Of a stretch of 64,000 bases of DNA, positions 25,386 to 33,896 are shown one piece after another. The stretch is from the NCBI GenBank assembly GCA_017525805.1, contig JAFXSH010000069.1, forward strand, positions 56,683 through 120,682. Direction: 5' to 3'. Made by a program: the position numbers and the translations under genes. The notes beneath the pieces were generated by a model. The model had not been told where the DNA came from and made no database searches. It saw only the letters and a list, made by a program, of their open reading frames with translations. This stretch comes from Clostridia bacterium. GTDB taxonomy: Bacteria; Bacillota_A; Clostridia; Christensenellales; Aristaeellaceae. Within the stretch, counting starts at the first letter, position 1. Each line of letters starts with the position of its first letter.

Positions 25386-25466
25386 TGGAGCGTCATCTGC
25401 CAAGTTGCCGTCAGTCAGCGTAGCCCCACTACGCTTCCTTTCTCCGCCTTGCATATGACTGCTCCA
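25386..25466. repeat. Long symmetric dyad element, 81 nt
   Basis: Outer arms of 19 nt (25386-25404, starting TGGAGCGTCATCTG; and 25448-25466, ending ATGACTGCTCCA) pair with only a few mismatches. Inner arms AGCGTAG (25417-25423) and CTACGCT (25429-25435) are perfect around CCCCA. The two stems are separated by a symmetric 12 x 12-nt internal loop. It has no coding content and looks like a miniature mobile or interspersed repeat. Confidence 0.6.
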
Positions 25467-25517
25467 TCCTGCGCGCCTTTTGTAACATTGAATTGCCAAA
25501 GTAATAAGATCGATTTG

Positions 25518-25541
25518 CCCGCCGGTTTTCCGGCGGGTTTT
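25518..25541 (+). terminator. Terminator upstream of spoIID
   Basis: CCCGCCGG-tttt-CCGGCGGG, then TTTT. Confidence 0.8.
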
Positions 25542-25599
25542 GCGTGTCGGTGTCTGTCAATTTTTGACGGAATAGCGTGGGAATAAACGGCGGAAACTA

Positions 25600-25616
25600 C
25601 CCTCCGAATAGGAGGG
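25600..25616 (+). promoter_or_regulatory. Hairpin that buries the spoIID ribosome-binding site
   Basis: CCCTCC (25600-25605)-GAATA-GGAGGG (25611-25616). The second arm is the only Shine-Dalgarno for the TTG start at 25624, 7 nt further on, so a perfect 6-bp stem occludes it. Confidence 0.65.
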
Positions 25617-25623
25617 ATTTTGT

Positions 25624-26631
25624 TTGAAGAAGCTGTGGAAACTGATGGCGCTGGGGCTGACCATACTGATGGCGGCGGCGGTGCTGAGCGGGTGCGCCAT
25701 GAACGGCGGCGCGGAAACCGGACCGGAAAAACCAGCCGCCCCGGAAGAAAAACAAAAATCGGTAAAACCGCCTCTGCCGGATAAACTGAAAACCAATCAG
25801 GCGGGCATTCCGATTTTGCGGGTGTACCAGGTGGATGAAGAACAGACCGCCGAAATGGACCTGGAAACCTATCTGCTGGGCGTGCTGGCGGGAGAAATGA
25901 AAAACGATTGGCCTTTGGAAGCGATGAAAGCCCAGGCCATCCTGGCCCGCACCTTTGTGCTGAAATTCTGCACGGAAAAGGAAAGCAAGTATCAGGGCGC
26001 GGATATTTCCACCGATATCGAGGAAGCCCAGGCCTATGACGCCACCGGCGTCAACGAGCGCATCGAGCAGGCCGTGCGGGAAACCAAGGGTATGGTGCTC
26101 TCCTATCACGGCGAATTGCCCTACGCGTGGTTCCATTCCCATTCCGGCGGCGTCACGGAGCGAGCGGTGGAAGGGCTGCATTATGAAAACGAGGAACCGG
26201 GCTACACCAAGGTGGCTCAAGGCCGGGAAAGCAGCCTGGCCCCGGATGACGTGAAGGAATGGAGCACATGGTTCTCCGAGAAAGAATTTTTGGCGGCGGC
26301 GAAAAAAGCGGGCTGGCAGGGCAGCGGCAGCGTGGAATCTCTGGAAATCGGCCAAAAGGGTGAAAGCGGTCGGGCCGTGACCCTGCGGATCAATGGGGAA
26401 GCCGTGTCCGCGCCGGAGCTTCGCCTGGCCCTGGACGCCACCAAAATGCGCTCCACCCTGCTGACCGAACTGAAAGCGGAAAATGGCGGCGTTTCCATGT
26501 CCGGCAAAGGCTACGGCCACGGCGTGGGCATGCCCCAGTGGGGCGCTTACAGCCTGGCGGAAGAAGGCAAAACGGCGGAGGAAATCGTGAGCGACTATTT
26601 CCGGGACGTGACCGTGGAAACGCTGTGGTAA
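25624..26631 (+). CDS. spoIID: SpoIID-family lytic transglycosylase, lipoprotein form
   Basis: 335 aa. TTG start followed by a lipoprotein signal with lipobox LSGC (Cys ~24). SpoIID/LytB domain: LETYLLGVLAGEMKNDWPLEAMKAQAILARTFVL carries the catalytic-Glu region, AWFHSHSGGVTE the next conserved block, and SGKGYGHGVGMPQWGAYSLA the C-terminal motif. SpoIID cuts glycan strands stripped of peptides and drives engulfment in spore formers. The lipobox replaces the usual membrane anchor. Translation is probably restrained by the hairpin at 25600-25616. Confidence 0.9.
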   Translation: MKKLWKLMALGLTILMAAAVLSGCAMNGGAETGPEKPAAPEEKQKSVKPPLPDKLKTNQAGIPILRVYQVDEEQTAEMDLETYLLGVLAGEMKNDWPLEAMKAQAILARTFVLKFCTEKESKYQGADISTDIEEAQAYDATGVNERIEQAVRETKGMVLSYHGELPYAWFHSHSGGVTERAVEGLHYENEEPGYTKVAQGRESSLAPDDVKEWSTWFSEKEFLAAAKKAGWQGSGSVESLEIGQKGESGRAVTLRINGEAVSAPELRLALDATKMRSTLLTELKAENGGVSMSGKGYGHGVGMPQWGAYSLAEEGKTAEEIVSDYFRDVTVETLW

Positions 26632-26679
26632 GGCAGGAGACGCTGGGGCGTAATGTTTATTGCGCACCACACGTTCTGT

Positions 26680-26850
26680 TCACGCGCCGGGAGCCAGCGG
26701 GATGCTGGCCCGGCGCGTTTTCGGTGTGATCAAGATTCCATTGTCCTCGTTGCCAACCTTGCCGATGAAGCGGTAGTAGATGTCCATCCGCATCACGGTT
26801 TCGCCGTCAATGACTTCCATAAACTCAGCGCGAACAAGGGCAATTGTTTC
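26680..26850 (-). pseudogene. Possible serine-recombinase tail fragment
   Basis: Read leftwards from about 26850 the frame gives ALVRAEFMEVIDGETVMRMD then IYYRFIGKVG. It resembles the C-terminal DUF4368 segment of large serine recombinases, where a similar IDGxxxxxxxIYYxFIG string occurs. It runs into the spoIID terminator, and no other recombinase sequence is present, so at most it is a relic. Confidence 0.3.
26683..26720 (+). terminator. Terminator of spoIID
   Basis: CGCGCCGGG (26683-26691) pairs with CCCGGCGCG (26709-26717), inner CCAGC/GCTGG, then TTTT. Confidence 0.85.
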
Positions 26851-26897
26851 GATATATAATGCAGGGGCGGGTCTTATGATCCGCCACTGTGATTTGC

Positions 26898-28412
26898 TTA
26901 TTCCAGCCAGAAAGGCGCTAAGGGCAGGCCGTTTGCGCCGAACAGGCGTACGATGGCGTAATCCGTCCAGGCGTAGCGGGCCACAACGGGATGGGGCACG
27001 GCGGGGCTGGACAGGATCATTTCATCGCCGTGCAGCACGGTTTCGGCGGGCAGAAATTGCCCGTTCTCCCCAGCGATTTCCATCAAATATTCGCCCTGAC
27101 CCCGATCAAAAACGGGGGCGGAAAGGGAAATGAACAGCTTACTGTCCTTCGTGTATTTGCCCAGGGCGAAAGGAGAGAGGCGGGCCTTGCGCTGATAGAT
27201 CACGTCCAGCGCCGCTTCATACAGCCGATCGCCCACCACCCGCTTGTTGGTGGGGTGGATGTTGTCGAATTCCCCCTGATCCAGCATGATGGCTAAGCCG
27301 GTATTGCGAAGATTGCGGTATACCTTCTGCTGGGACAGGCGCAGGGCGGGCCAGAGCTTGCTGTCCTCAGTGGCCGCGCCGTCCATCCACATGGGCAACT
27401 GCACGTTCAGGAAAGGCAGATCGTTATCCTGGAACTGTTCCCGCAGGCGCAGGATAAAGGAAGTAAGCAAAATATCATAACACTTCGTGCGCCAGGTATC
27501 TTCTTCCCCCTGATAGAACAGCACGCCGGTGAGCGTAAAAGGAATCACCCGTTCCAGCATGGTATGCACCAGCCCGTCAGGCCGGAAGGGGGAGCCTTCA
27601 CCCACCGGGGGATTCCAGGGGGGACAGGGGCCGATTTCGGCGTTGATTTCTTTGGTGGTGTATTCGGGGTGGGCGGCTTTCAGGGCGTCGGCCTTTTTGG
27701 CCCATTCGTCCAGACCGCTGAAAAACGCACCCTCTTCCGCCAAATACTGCTCCATGGATTTCCCGGCCCACATTTCCTTGTATTCCCGCAGGTAGCGCTG
27801 ACCCTCTGCCGTGCGGTTCAGGGCTTCTTCGTCCATCCAGCAGGTGACGGAAGTGCCGCCCCAATAGCAGTCGATGATCCCAATGGGCACCTGAATTTCG
27901 GGCTGGAGCTTCATGGCGAAGAAATAGGCCACGGCGCTCATGTCCTGGGCCGTGCCGGGGACCACGGGCAGCCAGCGGGCGTTTTCGTTGGCTTCCTCCG
28001 CTTCGGGGGTGAAGCGGGCGAACTTGGGCACGTTGAAATACCGTACCAGGGGATTGCTGTGAACGGGGATCAGGTCTTTTCCTTCATCGGCGTTCTGCAA
28101 TTCCAATTCCATGTTGCTCTGACCCCCGGCCAGGAACACGTCACCGATGGCAATGTCCGAATAGGAAACGCTGTTTTGCCCATCGGAAAGGGTGAGGGTA
28201 CATTTGACCTGCGCTTTTTGCGGCGGCAGACGGAAAAGAAGTTTACCTTCTTTCGCCGTTCCTTCATCCCGGCCCAACTCCTGATTCCATTCATTCTTTA
28301 AAACCAAGGTCAGGCGCGTATTGTCCTCCGCCGTGCCCCAAACACGGATTTCTTTATTCCGGCACAGTATCGCCCCGTCGCGGAAAAGGGGTGACAATCC
28401 AAAACGTTGCAT
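26898..28412 (-). CDS. SGNH carbohydrate acetylesterase (sialate O-acetylesterase/SASA family)
   Basis: 504 aa from ATG 28412 (AGGAG 9 nt upstream). An N-terminal beta region (~1-85) precedes FLAGGQSNMELEL, where Ser99 is the SGNH nucleophile; IGIIDCYWGGTSVTCW and FLNVQLPMW follow, and the Asp-His end is DNIHPTNKRVVGDRL. No signal peptide, so it acts in the cytoplasm on imported oligosaccharides. It sits downstream of GH130, GH5, a hexomutase and CE2 on the same strand, so removing acetyl groups from mannan-type oligosaccharides is more likely than action on sialic acid; this is inferred from context. Confidence 0.85.
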   Translation of the reverse strand: MQRFGLSPLFRDGAILCRNKEIRVWGTAEDNTRLTLVLKNEWNQELGRDEGTAKEGKLLFRLPPQKAQVKCTLTLSDGQNSVSYSDIAIGDVFLAGGQSNMELELQNADEGKDLIPVHSNPLVRYFNVPKFARFTPEAEEANENARWLPVVPGTAQDMSAVAYFFAMKLQPEIQVPIGIIDCYWGGTSVTCWMDEEALNRTAEGQRYLREYKEMWAGKSMEQYLAEEGAFFSGLDEWAKKADALKAAHPEYTTKEINAEIGPCPPWNPPVGEGSPFRPDGLVHTMLERVIPFTLTGVLFYQGEEDTWRTKCYDILLTSFILRLREQFQDNDLPFLNVQLPMWMDGAATEDSKLWPALRLSQQKVYRNLRNTGLAIMLDQGEFDNIHPTNKRVVGDRLYEAALDVIYQRKARLSPFALGKYTKDSKLFISLSAPVFDRGQGEYLMEIAGENGQFLPAETVLHGDEMILSSPAVPHPVVARYAWTDYAIVRLFGANGLPLAPFWLE

Positions 28413-28490
28413 GCTGACGATCTCCTTTTTATATGAGGATAATATTATACTCACTAACGCTATTCTTTGCAGTCCGGCTTCCTGGCAGAA

Positions 28491-28553
28491 CCCCTCCGGC
28501 GCTTCGCGCCACCTCCCCTCTTAGGGGAGCTGTCGGCGAAGCCAACTGAGGGG
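28491..28553. repeat. Cloverleaf-like intergenic element
   Basis: Outer stem CCCTC/GAGGG (within 28491-28553) encloses three hairpins: GGCGC-ttc-GCGCC (28498-28510), CTCCCCT-ctt-AGGGGAG (28513-28529) and GGC-gaa-GCC (28535-28543). It lacks tRNA T-loop and anticodon features. CCTCAGT-type sequences of this build recur as interspersed repeats in Firmicutes, from memory. Confidence 0.55.
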
Positions 28554-28622
28554 TCGGCAAGGAGAATTTGAAAGAACGCATGCTTCCCACGTTGGCATAG
28601 AAATTCATTTACGAGTATATTT

Positions 28623-28684
28623 CTTTCTCGGAAGGGGGTCTGGGGGGAACCTCTCTTTGGAATCCAAAGAGAGGTTCCCCCCAG
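28623..28684 (-). repeat. Dispersed one-sided hairpin element, copy 2
   Basis: Perfect 21-bp stem (28640-28660 with 28664-28684), loop AAT. The 17-nt flank CTTTCTCGGAAGGGGGT is at 28623-28639. In the direction of the GH130 gene the stem begins 12 nt after the stop codon, exactly as copy 1 does after potC. Confidence 0.85.
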
Positions 28685-28696
28685 AAGAAATTTAGC

Positions 28697-29719
28697 TTAC
28701 CGCCGGCCGATTTCGGTGTCGGTTTCGGTGACTTTGCTGTTGTCCTTGATGTAATCGATGATTTCGTCCAGGTTGCCGAAGGCCAGGCCCACATAGCTGT
28801 CGGACGCGCCGTAGTACACGGCGATGCGGCCGGTGTCAGGATCGTGCAGGGTGGCGCAGGGGAAAGTGACGTTGGGCACGAAGCCCCGTTCCTCGAACCA
28901 TACCTCGGGGGTGAGCAGGTAATTCTGGCAGCGGTATTTCACGATGGAGGGATTGTCGATGTCCAGGATGGCCCCGCCGATGGAGTACACATAGCCGTTG
29001 CAGGTCTGGGTGACGCCATGATAGAAGAGCAGCCATCCTTCGCTGGTTTCAATGGGGGCCGCGCCGCCGCCGATTTTCAGGCCCTCCCACCAGGTATTGC
29101 CCCGGCCCATGACGTGGCGGTGCTTGCCCCAGTAGACCATATCCGGGCTTTCAGAAATGAAGATATCGCCGAAGGGGGTGTGGCCGCTGTCGGAGGGGCG
29201 GGACATGAGGACGAAATTCCCGTTGATCTTCCGGGGGAAGAGGACGGCGTTGCGGTTGAAGGGCAGGAAGGGATTTTCAATGCGCACGAAATGCTTGAAG
29301 TCCTGGGTTTTTGCGATGCCGATGGCCGCGCCGTAGAAATCCTGGCACCAGATGATGTAATAAGTGTCATCCACCTTGACCAAACGGGGGTCATAGGCAT
29401 AAATGGGCATGAAGGGCTTTCCGTCCTCATCCACGAAGGGGATTTTTTCCGGCTCGAAGTCCCAGTGGATGGCATCCTGGCTCCAGCCTAAGTAAATGTA
29501 AGGCACGCCGTTGGTCTGTTCGCCCCGGAACACGCCCACGAATTTGCCTTCGTAGGGCATCACGGCGGAATTGAAGATGCGGGCTACGCCGGGCAGGGGA
29601 TTGCGGTCGATGATGGGGTTTTCGGTATAGCGCCACAGGGGGCTGTTGATGTGGCCTTCCGGCTTTTCCTGCCAGGGTACGTTGGAAAGCTTGGGGGCGT
29701 ACATGGTATACTTGGGCAT
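28697..29719 (-). CDS. GH130 family glycoside phosphorylase (mannooligosaccharide type)
   Basis: 340 aa. GH130 marks: GVARIFNSAVMPYEGKFVGVFR, YAYDPRLVKVDDTYYIIW with the conserved Asp, NRNAVLFPRKINGNFVLMSRP and KIGGGAAPIETSEGWLLFYHG. GH130 enzymes split beta-mannosyl links with phosphate and release mannose 1-phosphate; the length fits the beta-1,4-mannooligosaccharide subgroup (RaMP2-like). No signal peptide, so cytoplasmic. The hexomutase two genes upstream can convert the product into mannose 6-phosphate. Confidence 0.88.
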   Translation of the reverse strand: MPKYTMYAPKLSNVPWQEKPEGHINSPLWRYTENPIIDRNPLPGVARIFNSAVMPYEGKFVGVFRGEQTNGVPYIYLGWSQDAIHWDFEPEKIPFVDEDGKPFMPIYAYDPRLVKVDDTYYIIWCQDFYGAAIGIAKTQDFKHFVRIENPFLPFNRNAVLFPRKINGNFVLMSRPSDSGHTPFGDIFISESPDMVYWGKHRHVMGRGNTWWEGLKIGGGAAPIETSEGWLLFYHGVTQTCNGYVYSIGGAILDIDNPSIVKYRCQNYLLTPEVWFEERGFVPNVTFPCATLHDPDTGRIAVYYGASDSYVGLAFGNLDEIIDYIKDNSKVTETDTEIGRR

Positions 29720-29753
29720 TTGAGATCAATCCTTCTTTCTAATAATTTGATTA

Positions 29754-30950
29754 TTATTGCGCTTCCGGCAGGTTATCCCAGCCGGCGTAGCGCATGATGG
29801 CGTCTACCATGACCTGGTGGGGGAAAGAAAGGGATTTGCGGTCCAGCAGGCCGAAACGTTCGCCATTGCCGGAAAATACGTTGTTGTCCCAGTACAGGCA
29901 GGGCAGGTTCCGGGCGCTGGCGGAGGCCACGTAGAAGGCCGCCCAGTCTACCCGGTCCTGGAGGTTATCACCCTTCACCATGGCCCCGTATTCCCCGATG
30001 ACCACGGGAATGCCGTTGACGATGTATTGATTGTACAGGCTGTTCATGAAGCCCACAATATCCGCTTTCTGGTTCTGCGTGCCGAAGGTATTGCCTCCGT
30101 TCTGGTTCAGGGTAAAGTCGTAGGGCGTGTAGGCGTGGGCGGATACAATGATTTTGTTGTCCGCGCTGTCCGTGGGCAGAAGGAAGGAATCCCGGACGGC
30201 GTTGCCGGGGGCAGCGTCGTAGGCGGGCACCATGAGATAGCGCGTGGCGTTATTGCCGCCGGAGGCACGCACCGTGTCCACGAACAGTTGATTCAGCCGG
30301 TTCAGGCAGTCCGCCGCGTCCACGCATTCCGGGGCGGAAGGGTTGAAAGTCCATTCGTAGGCGGTATTCACCAGGCGCGGTTCGTTCATGGATTCCATGA
30401 TCAGGTGCTCGTCATAATCCCGGAAGCGTTCGGCCAGCTGCCGCCAGACGCATTCCACATAGTGGGCGGATTCTTCATAATGGCTGCTTGCGGGCAGAAA
30501 CTGGTCTTCGTCGTGATGGATGTTGATGATCACATACATGCCCCGATTGTAAGCCCAGTCCACCACCTCCTGCACCCGGTTCAGCCATTTTTCGCTGATT
30601 TCGTGATCGGGGCCGGATACGTGGTCATGCCAGGAAATGGGCACGCGGATGGAGGAAAAACCGGCGTTCTGGATGGCTTCGATCATTGCTTCCGTGGTTT
30701 TGATGCCCACCCAGGAGGTTTCCACCGTCATTTCATCGGCGTTGCGGTTCCAGCTGCCCTTGATGGCGTCGAAAGTATTGCCAAGGTTCCAGCCAACGCC
30801 CATGCTCTTTAAGAAGTCCATGGCTTCGTTTTCCGGGATGGGGCGGCGGGTGATGGTCAGGTCCGGTATGGTCACTTCCGCCTGGGCGGCGCTGGCAAAT
30901 AGCGTCAACAGCAGGCACAGCGCCAGCAGCAGGGATAAGCTTTTTTTCAT
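29754..30950 (-). CDS. Secreted GH5 glycosidase (endoglucanase/mannanase type)
   Basis: 398 aa with a signal peptide ending near SAAQA. GWNLGNTFDA is typical of GH5 subfamily 4-like enzymes; IRVPISWHDH, NIHHDEDQ, MNEPR (Glu190, acid/base) and VVIGEYG (Glu320, nucleophile) complete the site. No carbohydrate-binding module or dockerin, so a free enzyme. It would cut beta-1,4-glucan, xyloglucan or mannan outside the cell to supply the intracellular phosphorylase; specificity cannot be fixed from sequence alone. Confidence 0.92.
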   Translation of the reverse strand: MKKSLSLLLALCLLLTLFASAAQAEVTIPDLTITRRPIPENEAMDFLKSMGVGWNLGNTFDAIKGSWNRNADEMTVETSWVGIKTTEAMIEAIQNAGFSSIRVPISWHDHVSGPDHEISEKWLNRVQEVVDWAYNRGMYVIINIHHDEDQFLPASSHYEESAHYVECVWRQLAERFRDYDEHLIMESMNEPRLVNTAYEWTFNPSAPECVDAADCLNRLNQLFVDTVRASGGNNATRYLMVPAYDAAPGNAVRDSFLLPTDSADNKIIVSAHAYTPYDFTLNQNGGNTFGTQNQKADIVGFMNSLYNQYIVNGIPVVIGEYGAMVKGDNLQDRVDWAAFYVASASARNLPCLYWDNNVFSGNGERFGLLDRKSLSFPHQVMVDAIMRYAGWDNLPEAQ

Positions 30951-30971
30951 GTGTATATCCTCCTCAATTTT

Positions 30972-32648
30972 TTAAGCCATGAATTTTGCCAGTTCGTCCG
31001 CCAGCTTCTTTTCTTCCGCCGCCGCCGCTGCCTTATCCGGGGCGGAAACGGAGATGTAGATTTTCAGCTTGGGTTCCGTGCCGGAGGGCCGCACTACGGC
31101 GGACGCCCCGCCGGAAAGCTTGAATTTCAGCACGTCGGACTTGGGCAGGCCGTCCAAACCGGGGGCGTAGTCCAGCAGCTTTTCGATGGTCCTGCCGCCG
31201 ATTTCCGTAAGGCCGCCCCGGAAGGACTGCATGATGCGCTGCATCTTTTCAAAGCCCGCCGCGCCCTCGAATTCATAGCTGTGCAGGGTGTTCAGGGAGT
31301 AGCCGTATTCCCCATACAGGGCGTTCAGCTTTTGCAAAAGGCTTACTCCCTGCTGCTTGTACCAGGCGAACATTTCGCAGATCAGGAAAGCGGCGTCCAC
31401 GGCGTCCTTATCCCGCACATAGGTGCCGGACAGATAACCATAGCTTTCCTCGAAGCCGAAAATGTACCGTTCGGGATGCCCTTCCGCTTCCAGCTTCCCG
31501 ATGGTTTCCCCGATGAATTTGAAGCCGGTGAGCACGTTTCGGGTCTCCACCCCGTAATGGGCGGCGACGCGCTCCGCCATGTCGGTGGTCACGATGGTTT
31601 TTACCAGCACAGGGTTTTCCGGCATGTTCCCCAGGGCCAGGCGGCGGCTGCATACATAGTCCAGCAGCAGCAGGCCGGTTTCGTTGCCGGTGAGCAGCTC
31701 GTATTCCCCGTTTTCGTTCCGCACGGCAATGCCGCAGCGGTCGCAGTCCGGGTCGGTGGCCAGGAGCAGGTCGGCGTTCAGCTTCGCGGCATATTCCAGC
31801 CCCAACCGCATGGCTTCCCGGATTTCAGGGTTAGGATAGGGGCAGGTGGGGAAATGGCCGTCGGGCTGCTCCTGTTCCTTCACCACGGTCACGTTCTCAT
31901 AGCCGCTTTCCCGCAGGGTGCGGAGAACGGGCTTTAATCCCGTTCCGTTCAGGGGCGAGTACACGATGGCCACGCGCTTGTCCACCGATTCACTGCCCAG
32001 CAGGCTCTGGCGCTTCACTTCCGTAACGAAATCGGTGTACACCTGATCGGGGATATAGGAAATCAGCCCGTTTTGCAGGCCCGTTTCAAAGTCCATCCGT
32101 TTCGCGCCGGTGAATACGTCCAGCTTTTCAATTTCGCTTAGGATGTCCGCCGCCGCTTCGGTGGTGATCTGGCACCCGTCGGCCCCGTATACCTTGTAGC
32201 CGTTGTACTTGGCGGGGTTGTGGCTGGCGGTCACCATGACGCCCGCGGCGCAGCCTAGCGCACGCACGGCGAAGGACAGACAGGGGGTGGGCATGAGTTC
32301 CCGATAGATCAGCGCCTTGATACCGTTGGCAGCGAACACCCCGGAGGCCACCTTGGCAAATTCGTCGCTTAAGATGCGGGAATCATAGCTGACGGCGATC
32401 TTCCGCTGGCCCGCGGGGAAGCGCTTCAACACGTAATCCGCCAAGCCCTGGCTGGCCTTGGCCACGGTGTGCACGTTCATGCGATTGGTGCCCGCGCCGA
32501 TCACGCCCCGCAGGCCCCCTGTGCCGAAAGCCAGGTCCCGGTAAAAGGCGTCCTCTTTTTTCGCGCCGTCCATGGCGGAAAGTTCCGCTTGCAGGGAAGC
32601 GTCCGCTTCCTTTAACCAGCGCTGATAATGGATTTCAATGTCTTTCAT
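30972..32648 (-). CDS. Alpha-phosphoglucomutase/phosphomannomutase
   Basis: 558 aa from ATG 32648 (AGGAG upstream). VTASHNPAKYNGYK holds the phosphoserine, DPDCDRCG the magnesium loop, GFEESYGYL the sugar-binding loop and RPSGTEPKLKIY the phosphate-binding loop. It interconverts hexose 1- and 6-phosphates. Placed between CE2 and GH5/GH130 it most likely handles mannose 1-phosphate released by GH130, as in known mannan loci. Confidence 0.93.
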   Translation of the reverse strand: MKDIEIHYQRWLKEADASLQAELSAMDGAKKEDAFYRDLAFGTGGLRGVIGAGTNRMNVHTVAKASQGLADYVLKRFPAGQRKIAVSYDSRILSDEFAKVASGVFAANGIKALIYRELMPTPCLSFAVRALGCAAGVMVTASHNPAKYNGYKVYGADGCQITTEAAADILSEIEKLDVFTGAKRMDFETGLQNGLISYIPDQVYTDFVTEVKRQSLLGSESVDKRVAIVYSPLNGTGLKPVLRTLRESGYENVTVVKEQEQPDGHFPTCPYPNPEIREAMRLGLEYAAKLNADLLLATDPDCDRCGIAVRNENGEYELLTGNETGLLLLDYVCSRRLALGNMPENPVLVKTIVTTDMAERVAAHYGVETRNVLTGFKFIGETIGKLEAEGHPERYIFGFEESYGYLSGTYVRDKDAVDAAFLICEMFAWYKQQGVSLLQKLNALYGEYGYSLNTLHSYEFEGAAGFEKMQRIMQSFRGGLTEIGGRTIEKLLDYAPGLDGLPKSDVLKFKLSGGASAVVRPSGTEPKLKIYISVSAPDKAAAAAEEKKLADELAKFMA

Positions 32649-32671
32649 CACGGCAGCTCTCCTTTGATCGA

Positions 32672-33691
32672 TCATTGCAGCAGCTTTTTCAGCACGTTGG
32701 CGATTTCTTCCGCCGCTTTTTGATGGGCTTCCCGGCTGGGGTGCATGCGGGAGCCGTTGGAGAAAGCGGGGGTGAGGGACAGGTAACGCGCGTTCCGGTC
32801 CCCGGCGTCTTGCCGGTCCTTCACCGCGGCCTGTAAAATGGGTTCCACCTGCTTGCCGCACAGTCCGTAGGCCCACAAGATGAGCGCCCGCGGATACCGG
32901 GCGCGGACCATTTCCATGAGCTCCCCGGCCCGGACGCGCAGCTCCTGTTCAGCGGCAGGGCGTTCCTTGGGGTCCATGGACGCCAAAGCGGAAGCGTCGT
33001 TGGTGCCCAAATTGATCACCACCGCGTCGGCGGCACGCTCCGGGAAATCGGCGGGCACATCGCCGCCGGGAGTGATGGCGCAAAGCTTATTGTAGACGCG
33101 CCCGATGCGGGATTCGGGCTGGTTGTCCCAGCTGCGGGCCGCGCCCCAGCCGCCCAAGGCGATCACCCGCTTTTCGGCGTTCAGCCGTTCGGAAACCAGC
33201 GTGGGGAAAGCGGGCATATGGGAGATCCAGACCAAGCGCCATTCTTCCGCCGATTCCGGCCCCAAGCACCCTTCACCCACGGTGAGGCTGTCGCCGATGA
33301 ATTCGATCAGCAGGGGCCTTTCCGCCGGGCGCACCAGTTCCCCGTCGGTATAGACGGCGTCTAAATAAACGGGGCCGTCCTCGTCATAGCTGGGCTGGGT
33401 GTCCCGGATGATGGAAACCTCATGGGCAAAGCTCCCGTCCAGCCCCGCCAGCAGGGGATAACGGCGGGTACCGGGCAGCAGGGGAAACCGGGCCACCGGC
33501 GCCCCGTCCATGAGCACGCCCATCCAGGGCGCGTGGTCCCGGGCGCTGGATGTGATGTCCGCTTCCAGCGTTTTGCAGGCCAAACATACCCGCACGCCGG
33601 AGCCGGACCACCAAAGGCTTGTCCTGTTTTCCTTAGGGTCATGCCGCCCTAAGGGAAGAAAACGGGGATCGGGAAGAGAGACGCGCTGCAT
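32672..33691 (-). CDS. CE2-type carbohydrate acetylesterase
   Basis: 339 aa. An N-terminal beta-sandwich (~1-120) is followed by an SGNH domain: IEFIGDSLTVGE (Ser135), ALGGWGAARSWD, VINLGTNDAS and SRMHPSREAH (His317). This two-part build is that of CE2 esterases, which remove acetyl groups from xylan, glucomannan or galactomannan. No signal peptide, so cytoplasmic. First gene of a run CE2-hexomutase-GH5-GH130-esterase on the minus strand, with GGAGG before the ATG. Confidence 0.88.
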   Translation of the reverse strand: MQRVSLPDPRFLPLGRHDPKENRTSLWWSGSGVRVCLACKTLEADITSSARDHAPWMGVLMDGAPVARFPLLPGTRRYPLLAGLDGSFAHEVSIIRDTQPSYDEDGPVYLDAVYTDGELVRPAERPLLIEFIGDSLTVGEGCLGPESAEEWRLVWISHMPAFPTLVSERLNAEKRVIALGGWGAARSWDNQPESRIGRVYNKLCAITPGGDVPADFPERAADAVVINLGTNDASALASMDPKERPAAEQELRVRAGELMEMVRARYPRALILWAYGLCGKQVEPILQAAVKDRQDAGDRNARYLSLTPAFSNGSRMHPSREAHQKAAEEIANVLKKLLQ

Positions 33692-33829
33692 GAAAGTGAC
33701 CTCCTTTTATCGAAACGACGCGCTGGGCAAACGCGAAAAACCTACGCGTCTTTCATAAGTATATAACAGAATGCCGATTTTTTCCACCCTGAAAATGTCG
33801 GTTTTTCGCTGTCGTTATGGGGTAGAAAA

Positions 33830-33858
33830 TTGACAATTCTGTCGATTTTTGATAAGCT
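33830..33858 (+). promoter_or_regulatory. Promoter of the C39-like gene
   Basis: TTGACA (33830-33835), 17-nt spacer, TAAGCT (33853-33858; weak -10). Confidence 0.5.
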
Positions 33859-33896
33859 ATGTGCCGTGCGTAAAACCGGAGGGGAGGCAGGAACGC

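Noticed and set aside
28491..28553. A possible tRNA
   Set aside because: The fold looks like a cloverleaf, but stem lengths, the T-loop GTTC and an anticodon arm are wrong.
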